DNA of 64,000 nucleotides from Trichomonas vaginalis G3 (Eukaryota > Parabasalia > Trichomonadida > Trichomonadidae): contig NC_067207.1 of assembly GCF_026262505.1 (NCBI RefSeq), forward strand, positions 19,994,082-20,058,081, in the 5' to 3' direction. The notes under the pieces were generated by a model. The model was not told the origin of the DNA and did no database searches. It was given only the letters and a program-made list of their open reading frames with translations. A program made the position numbers and the translations under genes. Numbering within the stretch: position 1 is the first letter of the stretch; every line of letters starts with the position of its first letter. This document shows, in pieces, positions 37,918-49,300 of this stretch.

Positions 37918-39156
37918 AACAGAAATTCATCAAAAGTGACAGCTCTCAATTTTTGACATTTGTAAATTCTAAATTGAATGAGAAAAATGAAATAATACTA
38001 AGCATAATACAATATTCTAGATTTAATTATAATTAGGAAAAGTTAGTTTTGAGAGTACTTTTCATAGGCATATAGAATGAAATCTTCTGAAAAATAATAT
38101 CACATAAACTCATATTATTTTCTAATATATAACTATTTTATATAAAAATCAAATTCAATGATCTTAAAAGCGAAGGATAAACCTCAAAATTTACGAATAT
38201 AATGAGTGGGAATATAATGCTTATCTATCATAAAACCATATGAAATATCAATTTTTGCTTTACGCCTAATTTTTGACGACAATTAGCAAAAAATGTTAAA
38301 TGTTAACACTCAGTCCATTTGAATATGAAAAATAAAATTGACTTTGATTAAATGTTTTTATTTATCATGCAATTCTTCTTGCGACCAAAGATTTGAATAA
38401 AAGTTCAAAAAATAAGATAGCTTAAAAAATAATATACGGTAGTGTTTACTAATAGATGAATAGTATATAAATTCTATTAAAATGGATTTGATCCAAAAAA
38501 ATATATAAAACTTGATCATAAATAAAATCGTTTTAAATTACTTCTTCATTTAAATTATAACAATTATTTTTGGTTTTATATTTTTTTGGATCAAATCCAT
38601 TTTAATAGAATTTATATACTATTCATCTATTAGTAAACACTACCGTATATTATTTTTTAAGCTATCTTATTTTTTGAACTTTTATTCAAATCTTTGGTCG
38701 CAAGAAGAATTGCATGATAAATAAAAACATTTAATCAAAGTCAATTTTATTTTTCATATTCAAATGGACTGAGTGTTAACATTTAACATTTTTTGCTAAT
38801 TGTCGTCAAAAATTAGGCGTAAAGCAAAAATTGATATTTCATATGGTTTTATGATAGATAAGCATTATATTCCCACTCATTATATTCGTAAATTTTGAGG
38901 TTTATCCTTCGCTTTTAAGATCATTGAATTTGATTTTTATATAAAATAGTTATATATTAGAAAATAATATGAGTTTATGTGATATTATTTTTCAGAAGAT
39001 TTTGTGTTCTTCTTCAAAATTTTACTTTTTTATTAAAAAGAATCTTTACAAAATATACATTTACTTTAATTAATATTTAAAAACGTGCTCTATCAAAAGT
39101 TCCAAAAATTCAATATTTTAGCTTTTCTGAGGTGTCACTTTTGATGAATTTCTGTT
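37918..39156. mobile_element. Foldback transposon with TA duplication
   Basis: Termini AACAGAAATTCATCAAAAGT and its reverse complement are flanked by TA on both sides, as in Tc1/mariner-type elements. The interior is a large palindrome with 424-bp arms (38080-38503 and 38579-39002) around a 75-base loop. No coding frame is present. One arm matches 23465-24052 in the Polinton insertion. Confidence 0.9.
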
Positions 39157-39705
39157 TACAACAAAATAACTAGTTTATTTTTGAATAAAAATTATTTGAA
39201 TTCATTCAATTTTGTTAATTTTCCTTCAAAAATCAAGTTTAAATATCTAATTTGCCATATAATTATAAATACAATGAAACATATTCGAAATTGAAAAGAA
39301 TGACTTTTTCTGTTCTTTCAATCATTCAATTTGAATTTTGCAATATTGGATTTCTCATTAAATAACTATTAAAAACAACAAGCAATTTAACTTACATTCA
39401 AATTTATTTGTGTTATATTCAATCTTCTCAAAACTTATAATTTTCGGCTATAGCATGATTATATGCTATATAATATAATAAACATATAATAGTATCATTC
39501 TTTCAATTATTTGAAGAGAAAACCGAAAAAATCTATTTTCTGTCTATAACAAAACTTTTGAATAATATGTAATTGATTCAAGTTTTACAATTCTTTTGAT
39601 TGAATAATAACATATGATCAGTATACAGCATATTTTTCAAAAACAAATTTTAGGCATAATTTGTCACCCAATCTGGAAAAAAAAGTTCTTCAATTTTACA
39701 ATTCA
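39157..39705. other. Intergenic, 5' flank of Pmp-like gene
   Basis: AT-rich; no gene or repeat seen. No perfect TCA(C/T)T(A/T) initiator close to the start codon at 39706; the nearest is TCAATT at about 39690. Confidence 0.6.
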
Positions 39706-42051
39706 ATGCTCTTACTTTTCCTTCCTCAATTTATTAATAGCCTTTTTGACCTTTCAAATATATTGGAAGGAGTTGGTGTCCCGAGTTTCCTGGACAATAA
39801 TAATAGCAGCCAAAACCTAACTGATATAGAATCAAGAATCAATGCTGGATTTACAATTGATTCAAAAAATGAAACCGTTAACACGCTCAGAATTAATAGA
39901 GAGTTTTATTTGTGCTCGGTTGAAATCAAAAACTCTACTTTTAAAAATAATTACGCTTTTGGAGCAGTTACAGGCGGTCCATGTGGTGGAGCAGTATACG
40001 GATATCGCTCTAGTTTTCACATAATAGGCTCCAATTTCAGCAATAATCAAGCAATTGATGGAGGTGCTATATCGTTTACCGAATGCAACGCCCTATTACA
40101 ATTACTACAAGAAAATAACAATCAAGCTAGGAACAAATTTTCCTCAAATATAGCATTTTGCTCTGGAGGGGCAATCTTTTTTGAAGGTCAGGCAAAAAAC
40201 CATTTTGATAACAATTTACAAATTTGGGATTCAAATTTTTCAAATAACACAGCTTACCAAACTGGAGGAGCCATTCACGCTACTATCGAATCTCAAGTTT
40301 CAATCATTAATTCCAAATTTGACCAAAACAGAGCTGGTGATAACGGTGGAGCTATTTATACCATCAATAGCGATTTATACTTATTCGATAGTTGCATTGT
40401 TGCAAACCGAGCAGGAAAAAACGAATATAACTCAACAGATCAGTATTCAAGCCATAGTGGGGAACAAAATAAAACAGACAAATTATATCATATGGAAGAG
40501 CAACTGACTCGTAAGTTCTTGTGCCGAGGATGCGGAGGAGTTGCTTTTATTGTCATAGATCTCCACTACAATTTACTGCAATTAAGTCAAGATAAAAACT
40601 ACTCAAAATCATTTTATTCCCAACAATGCACTTATTATCAAAATCATATGTATAGAGGCATACTTCAGCAATCTTATAATTATAATTTGAGTAAATTAAC
40701 TAATATTACCGGATATGACATAATGGTGCAAAATGAATATAACAAGACAATCAAGTTTCAAACCTATAGCGATTATTTTAAAGGTAATTTTCAATCATCA
40801 ACCATTCGAATAGGCGATGTTGAGTTATATTATTATTCACATCAGCATTCACCGATTGCAAATTGTTCAACTAATGAAGCACTCTCCACACAAACAACCA
40901 ATATCTCTCAAGCTAATTCAACAAATAAATCAAGAGATGTCACAGGTAAAGTTGCAACACCAACAGAGTATACATATGTTGCAACACCAACAGAGTATAC
41001 ATATGTTGCAACGCCAATTACTCGTCTTCCAAAAGCCACTACACAAAGTCCCAAAACATATCCAACGACTACACATTATACAACAATATCCCGTCCACCA
41101 TCAGCTTTTCCGCGAACACCAGTATCAACACCATTTTCTACAATGTTTACTACCCCTCATTCTACACGGCATTCAACACCTTTTTCAACAGCTCACAAAA
41201 CTCCATTCATAACAGTATTCTCAACTCCGCATTCAACTCCTCATTCAACAGCTCATTCAACAGCTTCATTCACACCTCTTTCTACACCTTACATTCCACC
41301 AATTGACATATCAAAGCCAACAGATGTGACAGGAGAATCCAGTGGTTACACAAAATCATTAACTGAAGTTCAATATCAATACCATACAGATTATCTTACA
41401 AACATTTCTACTGATGTAGGTAACAAAATTAACAATACAGAAACAAATATTACAACAATAGCATATGCTAATACAAGTGTACTAACATGGGTTATTACAT
41501 CAGGTGTAGAAACAACAAGTACAGTAACTTGGACCTATATTGAATCTAATACCACTACACTTACTGTTTCAACTACTTTAGTTGAGAAAAACACTTCAAT
41601 AAAGGCAAGTGAAGGCAATGAAGAAGATAACACATCAACGCTTTCTTTAGTTGAAACAAAGACAATAGTTACTACATACACAATGACACTTGTTATGACT
41701 GAAACAAACATCATCATTCCTTTGGATGACTCAACTGTCGGAAGTAACGTTAAATCCGGCACAATCATTCTGATCGCTGTACTTTGTTTGGTTGCGGTGT
41801 TCTGCTTAGCTATAATCGGTCTCTTCTTGTACAGAAAGTCCCACAACAAGTCATCGGAATCAGAATCTTCGATCAATGACGACAGTGATTTATTCAACGA
41901 TGAAACAAGACAGCAACAGACGATCGTCACGTTTAATGCAGATGATGATAACACAATGTTGTCAACCTTCAATATGGGTACTGATAACATCGAAGATAAT
42001 GAAGAATCTCTCAATGACGATGATGAAATGTTTCTTAACGCTGAATTTTAA
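39706..42051 (+). CDS. Pmp-like surface protein 1, 781 residues
   Basis: Large type I membrane protein of the trichomonad Pmp-like family, related in repeat pattern to chlamydial polymorphic membrane proteins that act as adhesins. It starts at MLLLFLPQFINSLFD, a signal peptide; the longer frame begins at a non-ATG codon. Residues 60-260 hold GGA(V/I) and FxxN repeats (CGGAVYGY, SNFSNNQA, DGGAISF, GGAIFFEG, SNFSNNTAYQTGGAI, SKFDQNRAGDNGGAIYT). A CRGCGGVAF motif follows. Then comes a Thr/Pro/Ser-rich stalk with tandem VATPTEYTY units and many TPHSTxHST units. The membrane span is near residues 686-709. An acidic 72-residue cytoplasmic tail ends DDDEMFLNAEF. It is intact and has a paralogue directly downstream. 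Confidence 0.9.
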   Translation: MLLLFLPQFINSLFDLSNILEGVGVPSFLDNNNSSQNLTDIESRINAGFTIDSKNETVNTLRINREFYLCSVEIKNSTFKNNYAFGAVTGGPCGGAVYGYRSSFHIIGSNFSNNQAIDGGAISFTECNALLQLLQENNNQARNKFSSNIAFCSGGAIFFEGQAKNHFDNNLQIWDSNFSNNTAYQTGGAIHATIESQVSIINSKFDQNRAGDNGGAIYTINSDLYLFDSCIVANRAGKNEYNSTDQYSSHSGEQNKTDKLYHMEEQLTRKFLCRGCGGVAFIVIDLHYNLLQLSQDKNYSKSFYSQQCTYYQNHMYRGILQQSYNYNLSKLTNITGYDIMVQNEYNKTIKFQTYSDYFKGNFQSSTIRIGDVELYYYSHQHSPIANCSTNEALSTQTTNISQANSTNKSRDVTGKVATPTEYTYVATPTEYTYVATPITRLPKATTQSPKTYPTTTHYTTISRPPSAFPRTPVSTPFSTMFTTPHSTRHSTPFSTAHKTPFITVFSTPHSTPHSTAHSTASFTPLSTPYIPPIDISKPTDVTGESSGYTKSLTEVQYQYHTDYLTNISTDVGNKINNTETNITTIAYANTSVLTWVITSGVETTSTVTWTYIESNTTTLTVSTTLVEKNTSIKASEGNEEDNTSTLSLVETKTIVTTYTMTLVMTETNIIIPLDDSTVGSNVKSGTIILIAVLCLVAVFCLAIIGLFLYRKSHNKSSESESSINDDSDLFNDETRQQQTIVTFNADDDNTMLSTFNMGTDNIEDNEESLNDDDEMFLNAEF

Positions 42052-42603
42052 TTTTATTTTTGTTTATTATTTTTCTAAAGTGGATATTTATTTTAATAAT
42101 ATTAATATTTTTCAACTTGATTTTTTTTTGTTGGTCATAACCGTTTTTTAACCGTAAAAAAGCGGCATTTTTTGCTATTTCGGAAATAAATATATTATTT
42201 GTCAAAAACATATAACTTCATTACACATTAGATATGAATTTCATTGCAATCCAATGAAATTTTGATAAATTGTGATGTGGTAAATTAAAAATGATCAATT
42301 GGTGTCTTTTAGATATAAAACTCGAAATAACATGCTGCATATTATATGTTTTAGTTAAAAAGATTTAATATATTTCTTTTGGTCAAAATATGTCACCTTT
42401 GTAAATTGAATTTTTTTTATTAAAAATAATATTTTTAATATATAAAAGCTCTAATTATGATCGTAGTAAATCTCGATTTCATTCAAATTTGAAGCAAAAT
42501 GAGATTTTTGATTTTTAGCGGACAGCATCTCTAGCTGAGTTGGTAATTTGAAGTGATTGATAGTGACTTTATATGACACAGAAATTTTTCCCCTTACAAA
42601 ATC
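42052..42603. other. Intergenic between Pmp-like genes
   Basis: AT-rich. Near 42530 a stretch resembling a tRNA A-box (CTAGCTGAGTTGGTAA) is seen, but no tRNA fold. Otherwise nothing recognised. Confidence 0.6.
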
Positions 42604-42609
42604 TCATTT
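42604..42609 (+). promoter_or_regulatory. Initiator-like motif TCATTT
   Basis: Matches the trichomonad initiator TCA(+1)Y(T/A), with the presumed +1 A 14 bases before the ATG at 42620, a normal leader length there. Confidence 0.5.
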
Positions 42610-42619
42610 CAAAAACTCG

Positions 42620-44797
42620 ATGAAACTACTACTATTCTTATCATTTATCCAGCAAATAAAATCGCACGGGACTCCTTCATTTTTTGATAGCTCACAGCAA
42701 TCATATAAACTTTCGCAAATTGACCCTAGAATTAACGCCGATACAACTATAGAAAGCCATAATAATAATTCGACCTATAGAGGTGATTACGATTTCTTCT
42801 ACTGCACAGCAACTGTTAAGAATTCTAACTTTACCCAATGTTTTGCATTTGGGTCAAACATCGCTGGGCCAAACGGAGGCGCCATGTACTTCTTTGGCTC
42901 TGCTGTCAATATACAGTCATCGCGTTTTGAACAAAATGAAGCCGCTGATGGTGGCGCACTTTGTTTTATTCAATCTAACGTTTACCTAGGTGGAAATACT
43001 GCCAATAAATTCGATTCCAATAAGGCGTATTCTGCAGGGGGAGCCATTCTCTTTGAAGGTAACTATTCCAAAACTAACCCTGAAAATTATATTAATAAGC
43101 TTTATATTTTTAATTACAACTTTACTAACAATCAAGCTTATCAAACTGGTGGCGCATTACAGATTGAACTCCAATCAAATGCTTATCTGGAAGGAGTTAC
43201 AATGGAATCCAATAAGGCAGCAGATAATGGTGGTGCTATATACGCAAAAGATACAGATCTATCAATTTTTCAATCTTACATTCTAAAAAACCAAGCAGGA
43301 GATAAATTAACAGTAGGAGCTGCAAGTGAAAATAACAGTGTCAGCAGTAGTTGTAAAATCCGAAATTGTTCTGAGAAACAAGTGACTAAATTTAATACAT
43401 CAAGCCTTAATTTTAATGAAACATATTCCCTCCATTTTGCTGGTCGTGGATGCGCAGGAATTGCATTCCTCTCATCGTTTGACAGAACAGAATCCAAACC
43501 ATTTCAACTTATTACACAAAATACTTGCTTCTTAAAAAATCATATGATTAGTGGAATTATAAACACTCTTAATTCCACTAATCATATGAATGAATCGCGT
43601 GGATATGATATTATGCTTGAAAATAGCGTTAAGTGGGATTCACTTGAAGATTACTTTTCGGATTCCTCCAAAGCATGGGTTTATATTGGTAAAACTCCTA
43701 AAGAATTTCATCCATATAACAGTAAAAAGCCAAATTCGGATGGAGAATGCCATACTGAAGGTTCTGATGGAGATGGAGAAACTCCTAACTTATTTGACAT
43801 AACACCAGTAAATCCTGCCACAAGAAATACTGGTGGTGATAAAAAAGTAAGTGATCTTCCAACGCCGACAAAGTATACTTATCAAGCCACTCCAATTACA
43901 CGTCTTCCCAAGGCCACAACAAAGAGTCATACACGAACAATAACTCCATCTGACCCAAGTATGTGGTCAAGCTTGGTCTTAACAATACATCCCATACGAA
44001 CTAGAAGTATTCCAAGACGAACAGTTCCACCAAAATTAACTGTGCAGACATTACGTCCGCCTGTAAATATATCACTTAATAAAGATGATCCGCGATACAC
44101 TGTTACAAAGACTATAACAAAGACTGATTCATATTCAGAAATTTATACACTTGTATATAACTTAACTGATTTTGAATACCCAAACTATACAACAAAGTAT
44201 AGTTCTATTGTTCAGGTTGATACAGAAATAGAAGTAAATTCTCTAGCTCCTAATGTTGAAGGAACCCAATCCAAAGTAGTAACTACGTCATATGTTAATG
44301 TTTCCACTACCTTAATTGTACCTTCACTATCAGAAACAGATACAATGACAAATACAACCACGACAGAGAAAGAATCTACAACTCACACAATGAAATCAAC
44401 TAAGACATTAACAGAAACATTGGTTAAAATTAATACATTTACTTTGTCATCTACTTTGGTTGAAACATTAATCATCGTTCCAGTTGAAGACCAAACTCGC
44501 AAAGATAACAAGAGTCCAACAACGATCATCATTTGGTCAGTTATTGGTTGCATTGCAGTTTTCTGTTTGGCTGTTATTGCTCTGTTTTTGTACCGAAAGA
44601 CTCACTCAGAGTCATCAACATCAGGATCAGAGTCACTTGATGATGACGATGTTTTCGGAGATGAAACAAAGTTTTCCAGCCAAATCATTGAATTCACGCA
44701 GGAAGACGATTCAAATATGCTTTCAACATTCAACGGCGAACCAGAAATCCAAGAAGCTCCAGATGAAGATGAAGTCTTCCTTAACGGCGAATTCTAA
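42620..44797 (+). CDS. Pmp-like surface protein 2, 725 residues
   Basis: Paralogue of the preceding gene. Signal peptide MKLLLFLSFIQQIKSHG; the ATG at 42620 is chosen because the open frame upstream begins at a non-ATG codon. The same opening pattern follows (GTPSFFDSSQQSYKLSQIDPRINADTTIES). GGA and FxxN repeats lie at residues 80-240 (PNGGAMYFFG, SRFEQNEAADGGALCF, AGGAILFEG, NNQAYQTGGALQI, DNGGAIYA), then FAGRGCAGIAF. The stalk shares ATPITRLPKATT with gene 1 but is less Thr-rich and shorter. The membrane span is near residues 633-657. The acidic tail ends DEDEVFLNGEF, close to gene 1, so tail and span are the best conserved parts. Confidence 0.9.
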   Translation: MKLLLFLSFIQQIKSHGTPSFFDSSQQSYKLSQIDPRINADTTIESHNNNSTYRGDYDFFYCTATVKNSNFTQCFAFGSNIAGPNGGAMYFFGSAVNIQSSRFEQNEAADGGALCFIQSNVYLGGNTANKFDSNKAYSAGGAILFEGNYSKTNPENYINKLYIFNYNFTNNQAYQTGGALQIELQSNAYLEGVTMESNKAADNGGAIYAKDTDLSIFQSYILKNQAGDKLTVGAASENNSVSSSCKIRNCSEKQVTKFNTSSLNFNETYSLHFAGRGCAGIAFLSSFDRTESKPFQLITQNTCFLKNHMISGIINTLNSTNHMNESRGYDIMLENSVKWDSLEDYFSDSSKAWVYIGKTPKEFHPYNSKKPNSDGECHTEGSDGDGETPNLFDITPVNPATRNTGGDKKVSDLPTPTKYTYQATPITRLPKATTKSHTRTITPSDPSMWSSLVLTIHPIRTRSIPRRTVPPKLTVQTLRPPVNISLNKDDPRYTVTKTITKTDSYSEIYTLVYNLTDFEYPNYTTKYSSIVQVDTEIEVNSLAPNVEGTQSKVVTTSYVNVSTTLIVPSLSETDTMTNTTTTEKESTTHTMKSTKTLTETLVKINTFTLSSTLVETLIIVPVEDQTRKDNKSPTTIIIWSVIGCIAVFCLAVIALFLYRKTHSESSTSGSESLDDDDVFGDETKFSSQIIEFTQEDDSNMLSTFNGEPEIQEAPDEDEVFLNGEF

Positions 44798-45454
44798 CTT
44801 TTTTTCATTATTTTTTTCATTATTTTTGTTTATTTCCATCATTTATATCTTAAAAAATTATTATATTCGATTATCTATTTTAATCCATATATGATGGAAT
44901 TTGAATATCAAATAATAATAGAAATTTATTTCTTTATAAACAAAGTTTACGACAAATCAATATTTAAAATCATTATCAATCACAATAATTTGTCGATAAG
45001 AATAGTTGAATCATGTAATATAATCCATAATAGTGTATTTGCAAGCATTTATTAATAAATTTGACAATAACCAGAGAAATTTATGATTAGTTTTAGCATT
45101 GTAGAATTCTTACTATTATTTTTGCCTCATAATGGATAATAACAAGCTGAACTTTCTGTTAATGTATACAAACAGTTCTTCATTTCAAAATCAAAAATTT
45201 TGCTGGTCCACCTTTGGATAGAGTTTATTTTTTAAATCAGTTATTAATTTCAAGATATCAGCTCCATTTTCGCAGGCATTTGTAATGGTATTGTCGTTCA
45301 TTAAAAAAGTTTTCGCTTCAATCGAGTAGCTCCAATTGGTATATGCAGGGTGATCAAAAGATGAGCTACAAGAACTTATATGGCGAAAATTAGTAGCTTA
45401 TTATCAAGTTAATGATAGTATTTTATAAAATTTACAATTGTTCAAACCTATCTT
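44798..45454. other. Intergenic with a gene relic
   Basis: AT-rich and without intact genes. Contains the relic at 45217-45380 described separately. Confidence 0.6.
45217..45380 (-). pseudogene. Relic of a paralogue of the 45455 gene
   Basis: The minus strand codes SSSFDHPAYTNWSYSIEAKTFLMNDNTITNACENGADILK, parallel to SQSFFDMSAGPYWNYAIGAKTYYLQNNTIPSTVINEMSI in the neighbouring relic. Only this piece remains. It indicates a former tandem duplication. Confidence 0.6.
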
Positions 45455-46105
45455 TTAAGGAATTACTAAAACACATGAAAGTAAAACGTTTAACGAATAA
45501 ATGTTAAAATATATTGCATTGTTATAGCTTCGAACGCAAAAAATATTTGATAAGGTAAACTTTAACGGATTAAGTTTGATCCAAAGCTGATTTGTAGGTT
45601 TGGATATGCTCATTTCATTAATTACAGTTGAAGGAATCGTATTATTCTGAAGGTAATAAGTTTTTGCTCCAATTGCGTAATTCCAATAGGGTCCAGCAGA
45701 CATATCAAAAAAAGATTGTGAATCTCTTGATTTTCGAAATCCTGCTCCAAAATATTCTGTCCAGGCCGAAAAAATTTGCTTGAAACCTAAATCTGAAGCA
45801 GTACTGGTTGTGGTGGAGTTAAATGGATGGATGTATTGATAAAATGTGTTGTTGCCGTTTAGACTTGGAATGGTGTACATGAAAAGGAAACCATATTCGT
45901 CAAAATGAAATCGATAGTCGATGAATCCGAGTATTGAATACAAATATTCGTCGTTTGTAGAGTTTTTGAGTTGTTCGAGAGAAGTGAAGTACTTGTGTGT
46001 TGAAGAGTTGTGCTGAAATACTTTCAACCATGTGAATCCATGGTCTTCTAATAATTCCTTTTTACCAGGGATAAAATCAAGAGTTAGTTTTTCACTTGTT
46101 CTTTC
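45455..46105 (-). pseudogene. 5'-truncated unknown host gene
   Basis: Open for about 215 codons without an upstream ATG: PGKKELLEDHGFTWLKVFQHNSSTHKYFTSLEQLKNSTNDEYLYSILGFIDYRF...FSAWTEYFGAGFRKSRDSQSFFDMSAGPYWNYAIGAKTYYLQNNTIPSTV.... The reading frame is closed upstream by a stop, and no start codon is present, so the 5' end is lost. The aromatic-rich W(N/S)Y(A/S)I(G/E)AKT segment recurs in the relic next to it. It reads like an extracellular beta-rich domain. I do not recognise the family. Confidence 0.55.
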
Positions 46106-46357
46106 TCTATTGATTTGAAAGATGAATCAGCATATAACTAACACAGGACTTCAAAAATTTTGCCATTGTTTTCTATCATTGTGTTAATATAATATGAGTA
46201 AATCAAAACTCCAATGTGAGTAAAAAATTTATTGAAACTTCTATAATCATTTTCAACAACACTTTGATTAAATGTCAATTTGTCTACATCAACGAAATAT
46301 TGAAATTTAAAAAATGATTTAAGTTATATGAACATAAACAAATAAAAATTAAATTTT
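46106..46357. other. Intergenic, nothing recognised
   Basis: AT-rich, no repeat or gene seen; 3' flank of the BEACH gene. Confidence 0.5.
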
Positions 46358-49300
46358 TTAATAAACAGGGAATCCACTTGGAGAGAAAGTGAGAATTTTC
46401 TCTCCAGAGTGAATCAAAACAAAATGATTTTCTTTCAATATCTCTATATTGTTGACAAAATCAATATTAATAATATTAATTATTCTTGCATTTGAAATAG
46501 ACCAAAACACAACAAATCCATTGAAAACAGATACACAAAGGAAACACTCTGTGCACACTTTAGACATGTAACAACCTTTTCTTGAGAACTTATTTAAAAA
46601 TTTCAAAGAAGGAAAAGTATAAAGAAAAACAATTCCATCTCTAGATGTCAACGAAATTGTTTTTCCATCAGTTGAAACATGTCTTGCGAAAGATAAACCA
46701 GTTGCAACACTTATATTTCCAATAGAAATTATAGAAGAAACAGGATCATATTCAAAATCAACATCAAATGTCATAATATTTCCAACAAAACTAAAAGAAG
46801 ATTTTGGATGTGATGAATTAAAGATTTGTTGAGGAACTTCTCCGTAAATAAATCTCCATTCTTTCTTTTCTTCATTGTCATCTTCTTCGCAATGAATCGA
46901 ATTCGGATGAAAAGTGTTCAAAAACTTAGAATTGTTAAGTTTAAATCCGAAAACAATGTCAAACCAATTATTTAAATTAGTTCTGACTTCATCGGAATTC
47001 AAGATCTCTCTCATGATAGTAACAAATGAATAAGGACTTGATGCCCAATCAGGGAACTGAGAAACAATTTCTTTTCCATTTTCAAAAGAAAAATTATTCA
47101 AATTCATGAAAATTTCCGGAAAATAAAACATTTCAGGGATCATTTCATGGTTAACTCTCTGTGAACATGATAAATGTTTCGAAACGTCAATAAATATTCG
47201 TTCAGGAGTATCCCAATTTCCATTAAAAATGTCCCATTGTATATTACAAAAAGGAGAATATCTCAATAAAAGAGAAGAAACAAAAGAAGAGTTCGAAATG
47301 TTCTCAGTGAAATGGAAGCCTTGAACATCAAATCTATTCATTATTATCTCTTTTTCTTTCTTTGTTCCGCATGCAATTTCAATAGGAAGAGAAAGATTTC
47401 TCATTTTAAATCCAAAAACTTCGATTTCTTCTTCCAATTTATCTTCATCTAAAATAATAAAATCATCTTCATTTTCTTCAGTTTTGTTTTGATTTTTCAA
47501 GCTTAAATCTTTGATTAATCTTGGAAAAATTGGATAATTTGAACAATCAACAAAACTTCTTTTTGCGAAATGATTCACAGACAAAATGTACTTTAAATTG
47601 GACATTTCTCCTTGTGTCCACAAGTTTTGGTCTGTTTCTAATCCTTTCCTTTTTATTCCATGAACTAAACTATATTCTCCTTCGAATTCTACAATGAAAA
47701 CTCCATTCAATGCTGAGTAGATTTCAGAAGAATTTCCAAAGTATTCGTAACAAAATGCAACATCACTGATTGAAATCAAAGGATGGCCAAGAAACATCGT
47801 GTAGTTGTTTCCGTAATCTCCTTCTTCAACTCGTGATAAAAAGTAAAGAAATTGTTGATTTTCTTCTTCAATGAATTTGATTTCATCGTTTTCATATTTG
47901 GAATTAGAAAGAATCATCAAAATTCCGTTGTGAATGAATGAAACACATGGAATTCTTGTGAATAGTCTTATTAATTTAGTGTTCATGAAACATTTCGGAT
48001 TGTAAATCATCTCTATTTGTGATTTGATGTCATTGGAATACGAAACACTGTAAATAGAACTTTCTTTCGAAATCAGTGGATAAAACTTGTTTTTAACTGA
48101 AAATTTATCATAATTAATTGGATTTCTATTTTGTATATTTTGAGTTACTTTAGTTTCTTCAGTAATTTTATCTTGAGGATTTGGATTTAGTCCAATTTCT
48201 TTGTTGTCTTTATTTTGAATCACTTTATTCTCTTCAGTAATTGTATTTCCGTTAGTAGTTTTATCTTGTGAATTTTTAATTACTTTCATTTCTTCAGTAA
48301 TTGGATTCTCTTGCATTTCTTCAGTAATTGGATTCTCTTGCATTTCTTTTCTGTTGTTTTTATCTTGTAAATTTGGAGTAACTTTGGTTTCTTCAGTAAT
48401 TGGATTTTCATTAGTTGTTTTCACTTTCATTTCTTTGTTGATTTCTTCTTGTGTATTTCGTATTACTTTGTTTTCTTCATTATGAATATTTTGAACAATT
48501 TCTTTTCTATTTTTATCCTGAGGATTTAGATTAACTGTAATATTTTCGTTGATTTCATCTTGTGAAATTTGAATTATTTCAAATTCATCTTGTAGTTCTA
48601 GTTTTTCTCCAATTTCTTGGCTGTTTTCATCTTGTGTAATTACCTGAACAATATCTTTCCTTTCTTCATTATTTTCACCTTGTTGATTTAGAATTACTTC
48701 AATTTCTTTTCTATTTTCATCTTTTGAAATTGATTTTTCTTTATTTTGATTTTTATTATTATTTTCTAAATTTAGTTTTTCTTGATCAAAATCTTTGTTG
48801 TTTTCATCTTGTTTAATTATATTAGATTCTTCATCATTATTATCTCTAATTCCTTGACTTTGATTTTCTTCTAAATTTTGTTTTTTAGAGTGAACTAAAT
48901 TTGGAGTTTGTAAAATTTGTTTAGAAGGGATGATTAAAGAAGGAGAAGATTTCGGAGAAAAGAAAGGAGAAATGTGAAAAGATTTTGTTTCTTTTTCAAG
49001 TTCTTCTTTTGTTAAATTCTGTGAATGATAAATATCTCTTGAAATCTTTAATTTACACTCCAAACTCTCGCATTCTCTCAGTTTCGTGTCCAAATTCACA
49101 AAAAACTCTCTGTGAAACATTTCTTGTATTTCTTCTGCTTCTTTCAAAACATTTTCTATTTTCAAATTTTCTCTGTTTTGTTCTTGTTTAATTTCATAAC
49201 TTTCTAAAACTTCTTTAGACGTCTTCTCGTAATTCTCAACAAACTTATTAATTCTTGATTTCTCTTCTTCACTATAAACAAGTGAAGTGAAGTCATTTGA

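Noticed and set aside
39661-39705. Longer start for Pmp-like gene 1
   Set aside because: It begins at a TTG codon and places the signal peptide internally. The ATG at 39706 gives a normal signal peptide.
41535-42014. Minus-strand frame of 159 codons inside Pmp-like gene 1
   Set aside because: Shadow of a low-complexity Thr/Ser/Asp coding region.
42526-42570. tRNA-like stretch CTAGCTGAGTTGGTAA
   Set aside because: It resembles an A-box, but no B-box, anticodon arm or acceptor pairing follows.
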